This document shows, one piece after another, positions 46,349 through 60,149 of a stretch of DNA of 64,000 nt; the first letter of the stretch is position 1, and the number at the start of each line of letters is the position of its first letter. Under the pieces are notes generated by a model. It saw nothing but the letters and a program-made list of their open reading frames with translations. It was not told where the DNA came from and searched no databases. Both the position numbers and the translations under genes were made by a program. This stretch comes from Primula veris (lineage: Eukaryota > Streptophyta > Magnoliopsida > Ericales > Primulaceae), in the NCBI GenBank assembly GCA_963682055.1, contig OY821742.1:9579752-9643751 (forward strand), in the 5' to 3' direction.

Positions 46349-49300
46349 CTTCCCTTAGAAGTTAGATCGAAAATGGCCATTTTCGTAAGGCCACTTTGAC
46401 GCTCAAAAACCACAAGATGTTTGGAAAACAATTGAAAGCCGGTGATTGTTACACTGTGAAAAAAAATATTTACTCTCTTAGTCATAGGAAAAGAAGTTTG
46501 AATGGAAATATTGAAAAGAAAATGAGAAAGGCAGATGCTACAAAAATCATTAAAAAAGATTATTCCAACTTCTAACCCAAGCAAATTTCAGGCTCCAATT
46601 GTGCCTAATCAATAAATGCTAGTAACTAAAGACCGTATCTTGTAAAGAGTTAGTTGCAAGTTCTTACAGGTTTTTCACCACTCGTTATTAATAAGAAATT
46701 TTAGGACACCTATTCTAGCTGTTTCTGATGTTATGATTGAGAAGGCAAAAGAAAAAGTTTTGTCTGCCTTCCAACTTATGAAAACAAAAATAGAATGAAG
46801 ACTCGGAATTGATGTTTAATGTAAGGTAAAGAAAAAAAGAAACGATGTGATCAAGCGAGATTTAAAGACTCGTTGCCAGTGTCTCAAAGTCAGATGACCC
46901 ACCAATATTTGAAAATATGTGCATTCTAAGAAAAAAATAACAAGGTGGAAAGAATACTGCTCCCTTTTTTCCTCTCTAAATTCCATTTTTAAAAATGGGA
47001 AATTCCTATACTTGTATTTCCAAATTTTCCCTTTCAAAAGTCATCGAAATGATTATATAGTAGTGCTATATGAACAAACTTTTGAAACGAATATTTAGCT
47101 ACGAATTCTCATTCTACGGTTTTAGGTCTCTTTTTAACTAGGGTAGTTTTTAGAGAAACTCACATATATTCAAGAAATGGGACATAACATATGGGACGGA
47201 GACTACTCTACAGCAGAAGTGACATACTCAGATAAGCAACTGCTATATTAAATTAACTAAAATGTGAGTACCTTTCCCTATGAGGCAGGATGGTTATGAT
47301 TGCAGATACATTGTTCACTGGACATGCTATCAATTCAGAATTATAGAGCTCATCACTCGTCCTCCGGATAAAAAAATGATCACCTTTGTGTTCGGCTAAC
47401 GTTTGAATACCACCGATACGAGGTGTTAAAGGTACTATTCCATATTGTGGGTTAGCAATATCAAAATAGAGAGTAAAGCTTGTATTTACACTTCCAGATT
47501 GAATAAACACAAATTCCTTGCTATCGGAAACCTGAAGATACAGAGAGAATGATTCATCCTTTTCATGGTAAAGCAACAAGTCATCTGATTGTTTTTCCTC
47601 AAGTTTGTGTAACCACACCTATCAATGGCAGGCCAAACGTGTGAAAAATTATTGAACAGAAGGTATAGAAGATAAGAAATGGGGATTCATTTTGATGAAA
47701 ATTTAACTTTCTCGATAATTCGTCTTTCCTAGCGCTTAATAATAAATTGCGTTGCAATATAAATTGTAAAGGAGTATGAAGGAGTGAAGAACATAGGCTT
47801 AGTAAGATTGTGGTCCATCAACAAACCAGTTTTCCTTCAAAGCTTTTCATTACATGTCATATCAATATGGCAATGATGCAAACTATGGAAGGCACAAACA
47901 AATTAGGGCAAAATTGAAAATTTAGTAAACCGAAACTGTTCAACAGTGGTTTGTGCAATAAACTATTGTTACATGACACGCGATACAATGATCGGTTCGA
48001 CCTCTGAAGTACATCCAAGTATAGTTTCATTTAAAATTGGGACTAAATAGAAGAGGTGGTGTGACATGGTTTATGAGTCGAAAACAAAGCTTCAGGTATG
48101 TATTCAACTTACCTTAAAAGTAATGAACAACTATCACTATGCGAGAACAATCAAGGTACAAGACAATTACATAGCCATAGTGGGTAATATACTATATGTA
48201 ATCAAATGGTATGTGTATACCTTTTCTGGCCGAAGGGTCCCATCCATTGTAGTGTAAACTAATGATCCATTACCAGCCCACACAATAGAGTATGATAAGC
48301 CTGTTAATGAAGTTTCGACAGGTTTTGTACTCTCCGCATCGATGATGTGAGCAGTATAGTTCCCATCCCCATGAATATCTTCTGTAAAGACTACTAGGTT
48401 ATCATTAAGACTGACCTGAAAATCGATGCAAGACACAGAGTAAGGAAAGCAGATATTGCATACAAAATATATTGAATAAATATGCACTGTATAAGTCTTA
48501 CTTCAAAATTGCCACTCCAGTAATTTGTATTGCCTTGAGCTCTTACATTCACATCAAGTATAACATGCTCAGGGGGTGCATTAGATCCGATCGGCATAAC
48601 ATCGTGAACTGAAGTCCCATTTTCAGCATTAAGAGCGACGCGACGACAATACTGAACAAAATCCTTTCCCGCTAAAGTCCTCTCGTAGTAATAGTATGAC
48701 CCTCTACGTCTTGGTGCAGAAATATCATCCTCTTTAATGCGTCCTTTAATGTCGGAAAAGATCTGATCTTCCACTTGTTGAGTACCTACAACACAATGGA
48801 CAAATACAAATAGTTCGACCTTACAATGTAGACCAAATCATAGTTACCATGTCAGGAAGCGGAAGCAGGATACGATACGAGAAACGGAAACGGAAACGGG
48901 AAACGCAAGCTAATTTTTAAAGGGAAACGGGAAACGCCGATATAATTAAAAATTTAGAACATGTTGGAAATATTTATGAAATACGTCCAATTTTATGAAT
49001 AATACAATAATACATTGAATAACTAGTTAAATTGAATAACTAGTTAAATTCTTATGATTTAAAAGATAATTTATCAAAATTATTTACATATGCTCTTTTA
49101 TTATTTTGATTTCATCGTATTTTAAATGCATTTTTTCACTTTTATTCAAAAATAAGTATCTTAAAGTTTCTTGAATGTTTTATTGAATTTTCCGAAAAAT
49201 ATAATTTAAGATTTTAAAAAGGTTTTACTTAAGTTTTCGAAACGTTTCGGAGACGTTTCCCCTAAAATTTTGAAAGAGTACCGTACCCGTTTCCGAAACA

Positions 49301-50167
49301 CGTTTCCGGGGAAACGTGATACGTACACTAAACAGAGTTTCCGGGGGTAACTATGTACCAAATCGCTTTCAAATTCTAGTATACTATTGTCTGAGCGAAA
49401 ATACCACTACAATACTATAGTCAACCTTATTAATACTGATTTAATCTCTTAATCTTTGTCCATCTCCATACTGGTAAAGTACGATTAAAATACTTAGCCC
49501 ACTACAGAAATTTAACTTTAACGATAGAGATTCAAGTTGGGGCTCATTTCAAATTGAACTTCATATGCATTACCCAAATCTATTTTACTATTCTTCAAAA
49601 AGTAACATAGTTTCCCCGGTTCATAGTTCATAAATATTTATCCTGATTCGTTTTTTTTTAACACTAGTCTCTCTTATGATAATTTAAGCAGTGCGTTTTG
49701 CTCTGGATCAGAGTCTTAAGCATGATTAGTTGTTTGTTTCAAATTTGAGAAACCTCAAGTATCTTTTCTTTTCTTATCTACTTTCATTTGGTTAGTTGCA
49801 TGCCTTCAAAATTCCGTTGTTGCAACTATGCGCCTAAATGAATACTGAAAATGACAAATGATGTATTACCAGACATTACAAAGTCAGTATAATTGTTCTC
49901 CTCCTGGAGATAAGCAAGGACGTCTGCGTTGGAGTGAGGATCACCATGTAGCCAAAAGTAGCTATCGTTACGGGAATCACCAAACATCACCATTTCATGT
50001 TCCAACTTCATCGCCTTTGGAGGTTATATTGAAGAAGAAGACATATCTGACGCTGCTTCCATAACATCATTCAGAAGACGTCGAGTCGGATGAGGGAAAT
50101 GGTGAGGAGATGAAAGTGCAAGCACGGTTCCCGTCAAGAAGATCAAAATAACAAAAAATCCTTTCAT
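46349..50167 (-). pseudogene. Oligopeptidase B-like gene, copy 2 (5' part only, nonsense codon)
   Basis: Exons equivalent to copy 1: 49870-50167, 48502-48785, 48221-48415, 47272-47618, and exon 5 from 46453 down to the breakpoint at about 46349. Splice sites are kept. In exon 1 codon 48 is TAA (50024-50026) where copy 1 has GAA. The rest of the gene, including the whole hydrolase domain, is missing. After the breakpoint the frame continues into unrelated acidic sequence. It is a pseudogene. Confidence 0.88.
48839..49355. mobile_element. hAT-like MITE, 517 bp, in oligopeptidase intron 1 (copy 2)
   Basis: Terminal inverted repeat CATAGTTACC / GGTAACTATG. The 8-bp flanks GACCAAAT and TACCAAAT differ at one base, consistent with a hAT-type target duplication. 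Uninterrupted version of 27287-28459. Confidence 0.78.
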
Positions 50168-50833
50168 CTTTTTTTACTTGAAACTGCTTGCATACAATCT
50201 TAGTTTATATACTGGTGATAACTGGTAAGGACACTCTGAAGATAAAACAAAGCGACAAAAGCACATCAAATTATCTTGCAAATAAACTTCCATCTACAAG
50301 TCCTCCAAGAGATAAAATTTTAAATAGCATTATAGACAAGCAATGTAAAACAAAGAGATGAAAATATTACAAGATAAAAGAAAACAAAGCCACAGAGTAG
50401 TTCAAAGACTAACACCAAAATATATCCATAAAGTTAGTTTGGCAGACAGATGAGAAAAACAGAGATATTGTAAGATTTTGCATATCAGACAAATAAAAAA
50501 CGAATACAGTGTAAAAGATGTACCAAAAGAAACAGAAGTAAAGGGACAAAAATTAGAACATTTCCTAAGATAGAAACAAGTACAGTGCATTATTATAGTG
50601 TATTGCACATAAATGTTACTGATTATAAGAATTACACATCAAGATTGACAAAGAATCATAGGAATTCGACAAAATGATTATGCAGAAGTCTAGAGTATTA
50701 TGTATACCATTACAAAAATTTAGCTATACGCACAGCTAGCAGAAAAGGAATTACGAAAGTGGGAGATAGCAAAACAGCAAAATATTACAGTACTCATGAT
50801 TTATGAATGCTTGTACACAAACAATATTAAAAC

Positions 50834-51075
50834 TGTTGTGTGGCAACTATTAGCAAAGTATCGACATAGTATGGAGAGAGAGTAAAGTCGTCTTATTCAA
50901 GTATGAATATATGTTTAACTATGAAGAGTTCAACCCCTTTATATAGTGGAGGGGTGGAACAAGATACATGTATATGCGAGAAGCTAGAAAGCCATAAGTC
51001 ATAAACTTAAAAGTTATACACAATGTATGTAACCTATACATGATTATGGACAACCACATACAATGTATCACAACA
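50834..51075 (-). repeat. 3' LTR of the decayed copia
   Basis: 242 bp, nearly identical to 57664-57905. Confidence 0.92.
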
Positions 51076-51269
51076 CTCCCCCTTGGGTGTCCAAACATAC
51101 TGCAAGCTTACTCGTCTTCATAGACTCTGATGAGTTGTTGAGTCGCATTCGTTATTGTCAACACATAAAATCTCAAGCCCGGAAAACCCGATGTGGGACA
51201 AAAACCGGATCATAGGACAAAAAAATGTGTTGCCGAATGGAGTGGGCCGAAACGCCATTGAGTGCGTGA

Positions 51270-51805
51270 ATGAACTGACTAGAAAATATGTGCCTCATCA
51301 AAACCTTGCCAAGAAAACCCAGTGGGAAAAAACTTTGTCGAAGGACAAAAAAGTGCATAACTGTCAGTAAAAACGGGAGAAATAACCATACACAGTGTGC
51401 CTCATTAAAACCCTGTTAGAGAAAACCGTGTGGGACAAAACTCTAATCGAAGGACAAAAGAGTGCACGATGGTTAGAAGTATACAACTAGATACTCCCCC
51501 TGATTTCGGCAATCATAAGTGAGAACGGGATTAGAAATGTGTCTCGCTAAAAACCTTGTCAAGGTAAACCCAGTGGGACAAACCCTTGAACTAAGGACAA
51601 AAAGAGTACACATGCAACCATTCATGCTCCCCCTCACATGCACACAACTGGGTGCGGAAATAATAACTAGTGAGAACTAATCATACGTCAGGATGCTCTT
51701 TCTCACTTGCACGCAACAGGGTGCTAAGCATATGTGAGAATACACACAACAGGGTGATAAGCATACGTCAGGATGCTCTCCCTCACTTGCACACAACAGG
51801 GTGCA
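51270..51805 (-). repeat. Degenerate short repeats in copia 3' region
   Basis: Three passes of a motif with AAAACC, CAGTGGGA (or GTGTGGGA) and GAAGGACAAA (51283-51350, 51395-51460, 51545-51605). Then a CTCACTTGCACNCAACAGGGTGC motif repeats between 51640 and 51805. Similar repeats are a known feature of the 3' region of several plant copia elements. Confidence 0.7.
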
Positions 51806-51819
51806 TGGAAACATGTCCT

Positions 51820-52480
51820 TTAGGAAAGCTCGGAGAGCTTCCTAAGTCCGATCGCTCTAACATGTTTTGGGAACGAATATTTTGGCAGTGACTTGGTGAA
51901 CAAGTCTGCATGATTGTTCTCGGATCCAATATGCTTCACTTCAATACTTTGAAGAGTTTGTTGTTCATGTATAAAGAACAACTTTGACGAGATATACTTA
52001 GTGGCGTCACCTTTGATGTAACCATGTTTCACTTGATCAATAACAACAGTGTTGTCCTCATAAATGACAACTGATTCATCAGGATCGTAAGTAAGATCAC
52101 ATGTACTTCTAATATGGCCAATAACCGCTCGAAGCCATACACACTCTCTAGTCACCTCGTAGAGCGCAAGTAGCTTAGAGTTGTTCGTCGAAGTAGCCAC
52201 TATGGTCTGTTTACGAGACCTTCAAGATATTGTCGTGTTCCCGATGGTAAAGACATAACCAGATTGGGAACGTCCCTTATCCGGGTCTGATAAGTAACCT
52301 GCATCGGCGTAATCGATAAGGGTCGCGTTATTTCGAATGCCAATGAGGGTAGACCAACTCGATGATGCAAATGGGATAAACAAGCCCTTTTCCACAGTAC
52401 CTTTAAGGTAATGGAAAAATATCTTTAAGGCCATTGTCATGGCAGCGTGTTAGCGCTATGCTGTGTCGAGTTATATAATT
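51820..52480 (-). pseudogene. Copia RNase H / end of reverse transcriptase relic
   Basis: Best-preserved coding remnant of the 50.8-57.9 kb element. Minus-strand frames read YLKGTVEKGLF, DYADAGYLSDPDKGRSQSGY and then, after a TGA replacing the usual Trp, RSRKQTIVATSTNNS, CVWLRAVIGHI and NNHADLFTKSLP. Upstream (52480-57600) only scattered, shifted similarity remains. Confidence 0.85.
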
Positions 52481-55400
52481 TACAGCAGACGAGATGTTCG
52501 TCTTAGCACATTAGACCAAGTACAGTGGTGCGCTTATTGTACTCGGATATGAACATCATGGTTTGATATCTCTTCAACGTCACTCTAGGGACATCAATGG
52601 CTAGTGATTGAACGATCATGGGAGAATTTGACGACTTACTAAGCGTCAAAACACCTTCTGGGTGTAGTCTGAATCATGAACTTAGATTCAATATTTACGG
52701 GACTCGATCATCAGGCCGAGTCACTACCGTGTCTTCCTAAGATCCTTCATCTCGAAGGCAAATCCAAAAATGGATCGCGTAATAAAACACGTAAGGGCAT
52801 AATACTTGTTCAAGTATCCCAAGCTAATCAAGTACTCACTTAGGTGGGTATACCACATCCGCTCGGATTATATTAATCCATATAGTGAACGTCTCATTTA
52901 ATTGAGATCGTGTTCCGTGGTCAGGAACTACTTGATTCAAGCATTATAAAGTCACACAGGGACCTTCATCTATATCTCTTTGTCTAAATTCTCATAGAGA
53001 TAAAACAGTGACTACAATCACATGCTGCATAATCAGTTTTTGGGAAACTACTAAACTGATAAAGTAGGGGACCGTTATAACGTCCATTACGAGGAAATCA
53101 ACCATCTCGTAATCAATTCCAAGATGTGAGAGAAGCCTTGCGCTACTAGGAGGGCATTCTACAATCTCATTATTCTCATCACTTTTCCTTACGAATAACC
53201 AAATAAACGAACTCGTTTAAAATTGGTGGTGTTGGAGCTACAGGTCCGAACACACTTTTGCTAAGGGGTCTATTTGGTATGCAAGTTTCCATTAGTCCAG
53301 TCTATTCTACGTTGACTTCAGGCAACGGTACATGGTTCTCTGTCATAATTTGCTCATATTATCAGTCGTCACTGAATATATGAACAAGTAATCAATGACA
53401 GTCTCGTTTCGCTTCAATATCGTCTAAGATATCATGATTGACAGATATTTTGAGATTCTTAGGATGAGGAGGAAATCACACATCTCCTTGATCTTTTATA
53501 ATTTCGTGCGACAAACGAGTTTCAGTTCACCACCTCTGGGGATGAACGAATTAAGAACCGATCAACTTCCTCGTATCTTGGGAAGGATGACAGACTGACG
53601 GCCGACGGCAGTGTCCTTTGCTTGGCGGGTTCGGCCAAAGCAACGTGTTACGACTGGAACACGGTGTCCGACAAGGACGTCTATCCTTGCAAGCATTTTG
53701 CAGCAGGTATAAATGATCTCGTGACATCTCATAAAATCATTAAATGTGTTTGGCATTTAGTTAGACTTGAGGGAGTTTATGCACTTACTTATCACTAAGT
53801 GTAATTTTGGGATCAAGCTAAGACCGAGTGGGTTATGCCACATTACTTCACCTTGTTCCTTATCAACGGTAACGTGCAAATCTCCCCCTAATGACGGGGA
53901 GAACAGTCTTAGCGATGTCACTTTCGCATATCATGCGGTAAAGAGATCGCTTGCCAAGGTTACTCTATCAAATGATAGGCAGGAGATTCATAATCGACTT
54001 ATGTCCCCTTCAGAGGTCCATATTTTGAACGCTATAGCGGCTCAATCAAAATATTAAGCACTCAAGCACGAGTTCATATGAGGCGTCTGGCTCATAACCA
54101 GTAACCAACTGGTGCGCATTTAGTGTTTTGAGTGACTATGGGCCTCAGACGGACCAATGCAGCAAAATAGCATGACCCCACACGAAAATATAAATCTTGG
54201 TGCGCAAGACCAAGAAGTGCGTGCAACCATTTGCAGTCGCATCATCAAACTTTCTGTGAGTCCATTTGGGTCTGAACATAATCGACAGGATGTTCAATTT
54301 CAATTTCCAAACTCAAGTAATTCAAATCGAAATTTCGATTCTTACTCTTCGGAATTATCAAGTCGACTAGACTTTTCAGGATAATCCGGATGATGAGCCA
54401 TCAACTTAATGATAGGGCTAAAAGTTTGGAAAGTGCTGCATTTATGTGGACAACATTAAAATGTGACCATATTGTCGATGCATCAACCATAACCATTTAT
54501 ATTTATGGTCCGTCTTATGGTTGGATAAGTCCACAATAACTCCTTCAATTTTTTACAAGAATTCTACGAGTTCATTTCGTGATCTTTACACATACTAGTC
54601 TTTCAAAGTGAGCACTAATGGCATGAATTTCGGATTAATCGCGAAATATATTCTTAGAGAGAATCCAAATGCGATGCGATTATAAATCAAGCATCGTCTT
54701 TTGACCCGGGAATATCTCATCCGGTCAATGCCACAATATCAAAATGCTCTAATCAATCGACGACATGCGAATGATAGTATAGAAAATCATGTCTTAGCAT
54801 CTAAATCATTTATCATTTCGCCGACAGGCGAAATGATAAGTTAATTTTAAATGCTTTTAAAAATTATGGTAGAAACCACTTAAAAGACATTTCAACTCCT
54901 CTAAAATACGCTTTTGATCGTATTGAATGGAGGCTATGTAAATAAATTTTAATTCTTTCATGAGCTATTACCAGATAACACTGGTTTTCTCGAATATTTT
55001 ATAACTCAACAAGATACGGCAGGACCTACATGAGTATAAGACCTCATATTTGACAAATCAATTTGGTTTTACCAAAGATTTTGATTTGGAACGACAGGTC
55101 TAGAATCATTGTCACTGAGTACTCTTTTAGGCAAATAGTTGGTGAAATTATGTGGTACACTGTTACCCACTATTTCCAAAAAAATCAACTACCCCACAAG
55201 TATTGCCTAAAATTTCATAATTTAAAGTTTGGTCACATTTGTCAAAGGAATTTGCTCAAAAACACTTTAAATTATTTCGAGAAATTTCGTAAACATGCAA
55301 ACCATAATCCAAAAGTATGTCCAAATGGAAAAATCATAATCCAAATGGAAAAACATAATCCAGATGAGCGAAAAAATGGCTCAATAATTTATCAAAATCA

Positions 55401-57663
55401 ATAAAGAAAGGTATCAAACTCATTTGAGCCACAAAACCGGGGGTCTCAAGAGTTTCCTTTCAGTTAACTTTAACCACATTAGCATCGGTTTTTCCGCCTT
55501 TATAATAGTTGTGAACTATTTAAGGAGTAACCGTGCATGACCTTTGTCTTTATAGCATGGAGTTGGCTCCTTGAGCATTATCTCTTGCTTTGTGACAACG
55601 GGCCATATTATTCCTTTCAATTACTGTCTTGGAGCCACAAGTTTTCGATTTTGACGATTGTCTAAAATCTCGCTTGGCTAGGCGATTCATCGGGATCGCA
55701 ACAGTTCGAGACAAATAACACTTGTCTCGGTTCTCGATTCGTGAAAAAAAATGTACACGAACAGCATTAATATCAGGCAAACAATTCGCCATTGACCCAA
55801 TAGGATTAAAACTACTCACCGAGGTAATTTTCTTATCCAATAACAGATGGGTGATAAAGGAACATGGTGAATATAAATTCACGATACTGCTAAAGGAATA
55901 CAATTTTCAAGCTAGTATTTTGGTGAAGGATTGCTCCAATATGTCAATTTCAGACATTTGTTCACCATAGACGTCATCACGTCTCAAATGTGGCGGCGGA
56001 ATAAAATCAACGCCTTAGCCTTCATCTTAGGAGTAACAACAAGCTCGTGTTTTACTCATCAAAAATGGTATCAAAAAAAAATATGGCATCACATTTGCAC
56101 ACATCAGGGTGACGAACTGTGGTGATGAAATAACATCATCGTCTAAACAATCATTTCGCAAGTATGTTTTGCAATTTTCCTCATTATAGATGGCATCCAA
56201 CATGTGTTGGGAGTTCTGAATTAATTATCATTTAAAACGACAGGTTTATATGTCTATTATGGTTTTCATAAGCAGAAACTTTGTTTCGAAACGGCAGGTT
56301 CGAAAAACACAAGTTTTGCTTTTGTGAATAGGTTCTCATTGATCGAACGACAGGTCGATACTGAGACACCAATTTGGCGAAAAATACACCTATATAAACA
56401 CACTCGGGGAACTTATTATTTACTCAACCCCTTTCGGTAGCTCTACTTGAACACGACCAGGAAAGACGGTGATGGGGGTGGGCACGAATGCCACTTAAAA
56501 ACCGACCTCATTAGGAGAGCGACTTCCGCCTTTATCTTTCCTAGACATCGTATCCAAATAGGTGAGCCTATTTGGAAAAGATTCATAATTATTCCAACTT
56601 AAATGTGAATACATATACCGGATTTCGCAAATTTTCAACTCAAAAGCTATATCTAAATGTTTAAGCTTGAGGAAAATTTCTACTCAAAAGAGATACCTTG
56701 TAAAATGTTCAAATTCGAGGCAATTTATAAGCTCACGTAACATATAAATGTCTACGGGCTTTTATGTGACAAGATAAAATAGCATTCAACAATATCGTAA
56801 TATAAAGGCATGTCATACTCATGTAAACTAGTCCTAACATGGAGTAATAATATTAAACCACATGAGTTATTATTTAATCCAACATTAAAGTGTGACTTTT
56901 GCCATTTTCTATGGGTAATTAATACATCGCATATGTTATATCAATTCATAGGCAATAAATTGTGGCATGCTAAGAGGCTAAATTAGTTAATGTCACACAA
57001 GAAATTAATGTTATCATGCAAGAGGTATTTTCTACAAGATTTCTACAAATTTAGAAGTTGTAGCAATTAAATCTTAGATCATTTGCATGTAAATAAGTAT
57101 TTTCGTACTAAAACATTGGGTAAACTCGTACATATATACTATTCTGTGTATAAGGAGTAACTACAGGGACTACGAGTGTAAATACAGGAAACTATATGCA
57201 TTTTAAGGGTAATTACAGCTCTGGTCCTATAGTTTCAGGAGATTTACAGAGAGACCCTAATGTTTCAGTTAGTTACAGATTAGTCCTCCAATGTTCTAAA
57301 AGTGACAGTTTAGGTCCGACAGTTTATTATGTCTAACTATACAAGTTATAACTCGTTTTATAAGTGACATACATGGGTTCCAATAGCAATATTTCATCAA
57401 AAAAAACATCCATCATGTGATATAAATCTTAAACATGAGATTTCCAGTTCTATTCTTGATTAATCATGCAATTTCTACGTTTTATTACAAGTAGAAATTA
57501 TGTACCTTAATTCGGAAATGCGAAAGGATGATCGATATGTGATCTAACAACCCAATAAACCCTCTTCCTAACTCTTCGAGGAAGAAATAGATCCGTATAC
57601 TCCCTTCTAATGAAACTATCAAGCGATTTCTTGACTCTGTCTTTAAGCAAAGTGCCGATAACG
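52481..57663 (-). other. Degenerate internal region of the decayed copia
   Basis: Expected position of gag, protease, integrase and RT. No frame is intact. I cannot place domain boundaries with confidence. Confidence 0.6.
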
Positions 57664-57905
57664 TGTTGTGTGGCAACTATTAGCAAAGTATCGACATAGT
57701 ATGGAGAGAGAGTAAAGTCGTCTTATTCAAGTATGAATATATGTTTAACTATGAAGAGTTCAACCCATTTATATAGTGGAGGGGTGGAACAAGATACATG
57801 TATATGCGAGAAGCTAGAAAGTCATAAGTCATAAACTTAAAGGTTATACACAATGTATGTAACCTATACATGAATATGGACAACCACATACAATTTATCA
57901 CAACA
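57664..57905 (-). repeat. 5' LTR of the decayed copia
   Basis: 242 bp. On the minus strand it is followed by CGTTATCGGCAC, the likely place of the primer site. Confidence 0.92.
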
Positions 57906-58649
57906 GAAACATTTTTTTTGTTGAAATCGAATAAGATAGCGTAAAAGTTAAAAATTAAGAGGGGCGGCACTTTAATTTCATATCCAGCCCAACATAAAAT
58001 TCGTTTCTATTAGTATATCTTAGTATAACGAGTTTCCTAAAATTTTCAAATCCATACTTATGGCTTATGACTTGTGACTTTATGTACTGTCTGCATTTTA
58101 TAATAGAATATCCGAAGAATATTTATCTAAAAATAACGTTTTCAGATCTAATACTTGTGAAATATCTTTAGGTAAAATTAAATAATAAGGGAAACTATGG
58201 ATTAATATATATATTGGGACCTTACTGAAAACCAATCAGCCTTTAGTTTTTAAAAATAGGTTAACCGATATGGCACCCCCATAAACAAGCGCTCTCTATT
58301 TGTGTTGCGAGAGAGTCGAGACTCTTTCTCTTTGTTTCTGTTTAGAATTTCATGGTGCGCGTAGTACCTCAAGTGGTCTTCATTTGTTAAATTTGAAAAG
58401 AGTAGATAGATTCACATGCTACTGCATTCTAACATGATATAAAAACACAAAATGAAGTTAATAAATAATCAAAACTAATTTTATCACTTCTTCTGCCACT
58501 GGTTAAGTTTGAGCAGGGTGAGATTCCTCTAAATGTTGTTCATCAGCTTTATCATATTTATGAGCTTCTTCCAAGTTTTGTTCATCAATTTCTGGAATAG
58601 ACGTATAGTATTAGGTTTCAATGTTCTGGTCTTAGTCTGTGTTTATAAT

Positions 58650-60149
58650 AGTTCAGGAAATTACATCAGTTTAATTTCAGATACATGTAAAGTGAAGTGT
58701 ATACTATAACCACATAAATATGTGAAAGTATATACACGTTCACATGTGATATGTATACACCTAAACTGCCATTTAAATGAATAGCAGAACATACACACGT
58801 AAATGTGAAATGTATACACAAACGTGGCGGAAAAAATACAATTAGTGTACTGTACTACCTGTCTTTAACTATTTAGACACCATAATATCACTCTGTTACC
58901 ATTGAGGTATTGAACTATCATAATGTTTACAATTTAGGTAATGACATTAAATTAATTGGATGAAAATTAGTTTTATTTTTCATTTTGCTCCTATTCTTTG
59001 TAATTTGTATAAATCTAACACTTAATTTTCGGAAATGTCTCATTTTAGTATAAATTCGGAAAATCAAATTTTTTTTTTTTAAGAAAAAAACCTAAAAAAA
59101 ACAAAAATACCAATTTTTTTTTTGAAAAAACCTTTAAAAAAGTAGAAAACCCGGAAAAATCATGAAAAAATGGTAAAAAAAAAAACCAAAAAAAAACAAA
59201 AAAAAGTTCAAAAAAATCGGGAACCCGAAAAAACCTAAAAAAATAAAAAAATAAACTTTAAAAATCAAAAAATCAAAATTCACAAAACAATGAAAAAACG
59301 TTCAAAAAAAGTAGGGAACCCGTAAAAAACAGTAAAAAAAATATTAAAAACCCAAGAAAAATCAAAAAATCCAAAATCACAAAAAAAAAAAAGTTTGAAA
59401 AAGTCGAAAAAAGCCGGAAAGTCAAAAAAATGTAAAATTTTTTTTAAAATAACTTGCAGTTCTTTACTGTCATTTTTAAGTCATTTGAAGTCATTTGAAA
59501 ACAATTGCAATTTATTTAAAAGTTTTTTTTTTTACATTTTTTTTTGACTTTCCGGCTTTTCTCGACCTTTTCGAACTTTTTTTTTTTTTTTGGATTTTTT
59601 GATTTTTCTTGGGTTTTTAATAACTTTTTTTTTTTACTGTTTTTCAGGTTTTTTACTGTTTTTCAGGTTTTTTCGAACATTTTGATAGTTCAGTAACTCA
59701 ATTGTAGCAAAGTGATAGTATGGTAAATAAATCGTTAAAAACGGGTAGTACAATACACTAATCGTATTTTTTTCCCGTTTGTGAAGTGCATACAACATAC
59801 ATGTAACAATGTCGTGTCTATTTTCAGCATTGTGTACATTATTTTTTTACTTTTAGGCCGTGGAATCTTAGGTTATATTAATAATACTACAATTACTGTA
59901 TTAGGTTTTTGTACATTTGAGAAAATTATCTCAGTTTTATCAAATAAATGTAGTGTATACAAACATACATGTATACAGATATACAGTCTACGTATACATG
60001 TCTAATGTGAAGTAAATAAAATGTATAAACATAAACACACATAGATGTTAAACGTTTCACTGTATTTTATTCAATGAAGTGTATACACATATATCTAAGG
60101 GTGGGCAATGATATACCAATGTATAATAATGAAAGAAATTGATAGAATT
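58650..60149. repeat. Foldback element, copy 2
   Basis: Outer arms (58650-58935 against 59690-60100) and inner A-rich/T-rich arms are inverted. The outer left arm (TACAATTAGTGTACTGTACT) pairs with the inverse of AGTACAATACACTAATCGTA. More complete on the left than copy 1, shorter in the inner right arm. Confidence 0.8.

Larger units (their letters stand above)
50834..57905 (-). mobile_element. Decayed copia retrotransposon inserted in the duplicated segment
   Basis: LTRs of 242 bp each (50834-51075 and 57664-57905) start TGTTGTG and end CACAACA, read on the + strand. The polypurine tract AAGGGGGAG (51076-51084, minus strand) abuts the left LTR, so the element is reverse-oriented. Target duplication: AAAAC at 50829-50833 and GAAAC at 57906-57910. 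The empty site GAAAC is at about 29811 in the paralogue. The coding region is riddled with stops. Confidence 0.92.
46349..60149. repeat. Segmental duplication, copy 2
   Basis: Direct repeat of 24784-32935, expanded by the 7.07-kb copia insertion at 50834-57905 and retaining some sequence deleted from copy 1 (49356-49475, 58650-58935). Confidence 0.88.

Noticed and set aside
53562..53756. Minus-strand 64-codon frame within the decayed copia
   Set aside because: Falls in the expected gag-pol region, but no domain could be matched. Left as degenerate sequence.
57485..57676. Open frame next to the 5' LTR of the decayed copia
   Set aside because: Lies in the untranslated leader directly after the LTR, with no Gag motif.
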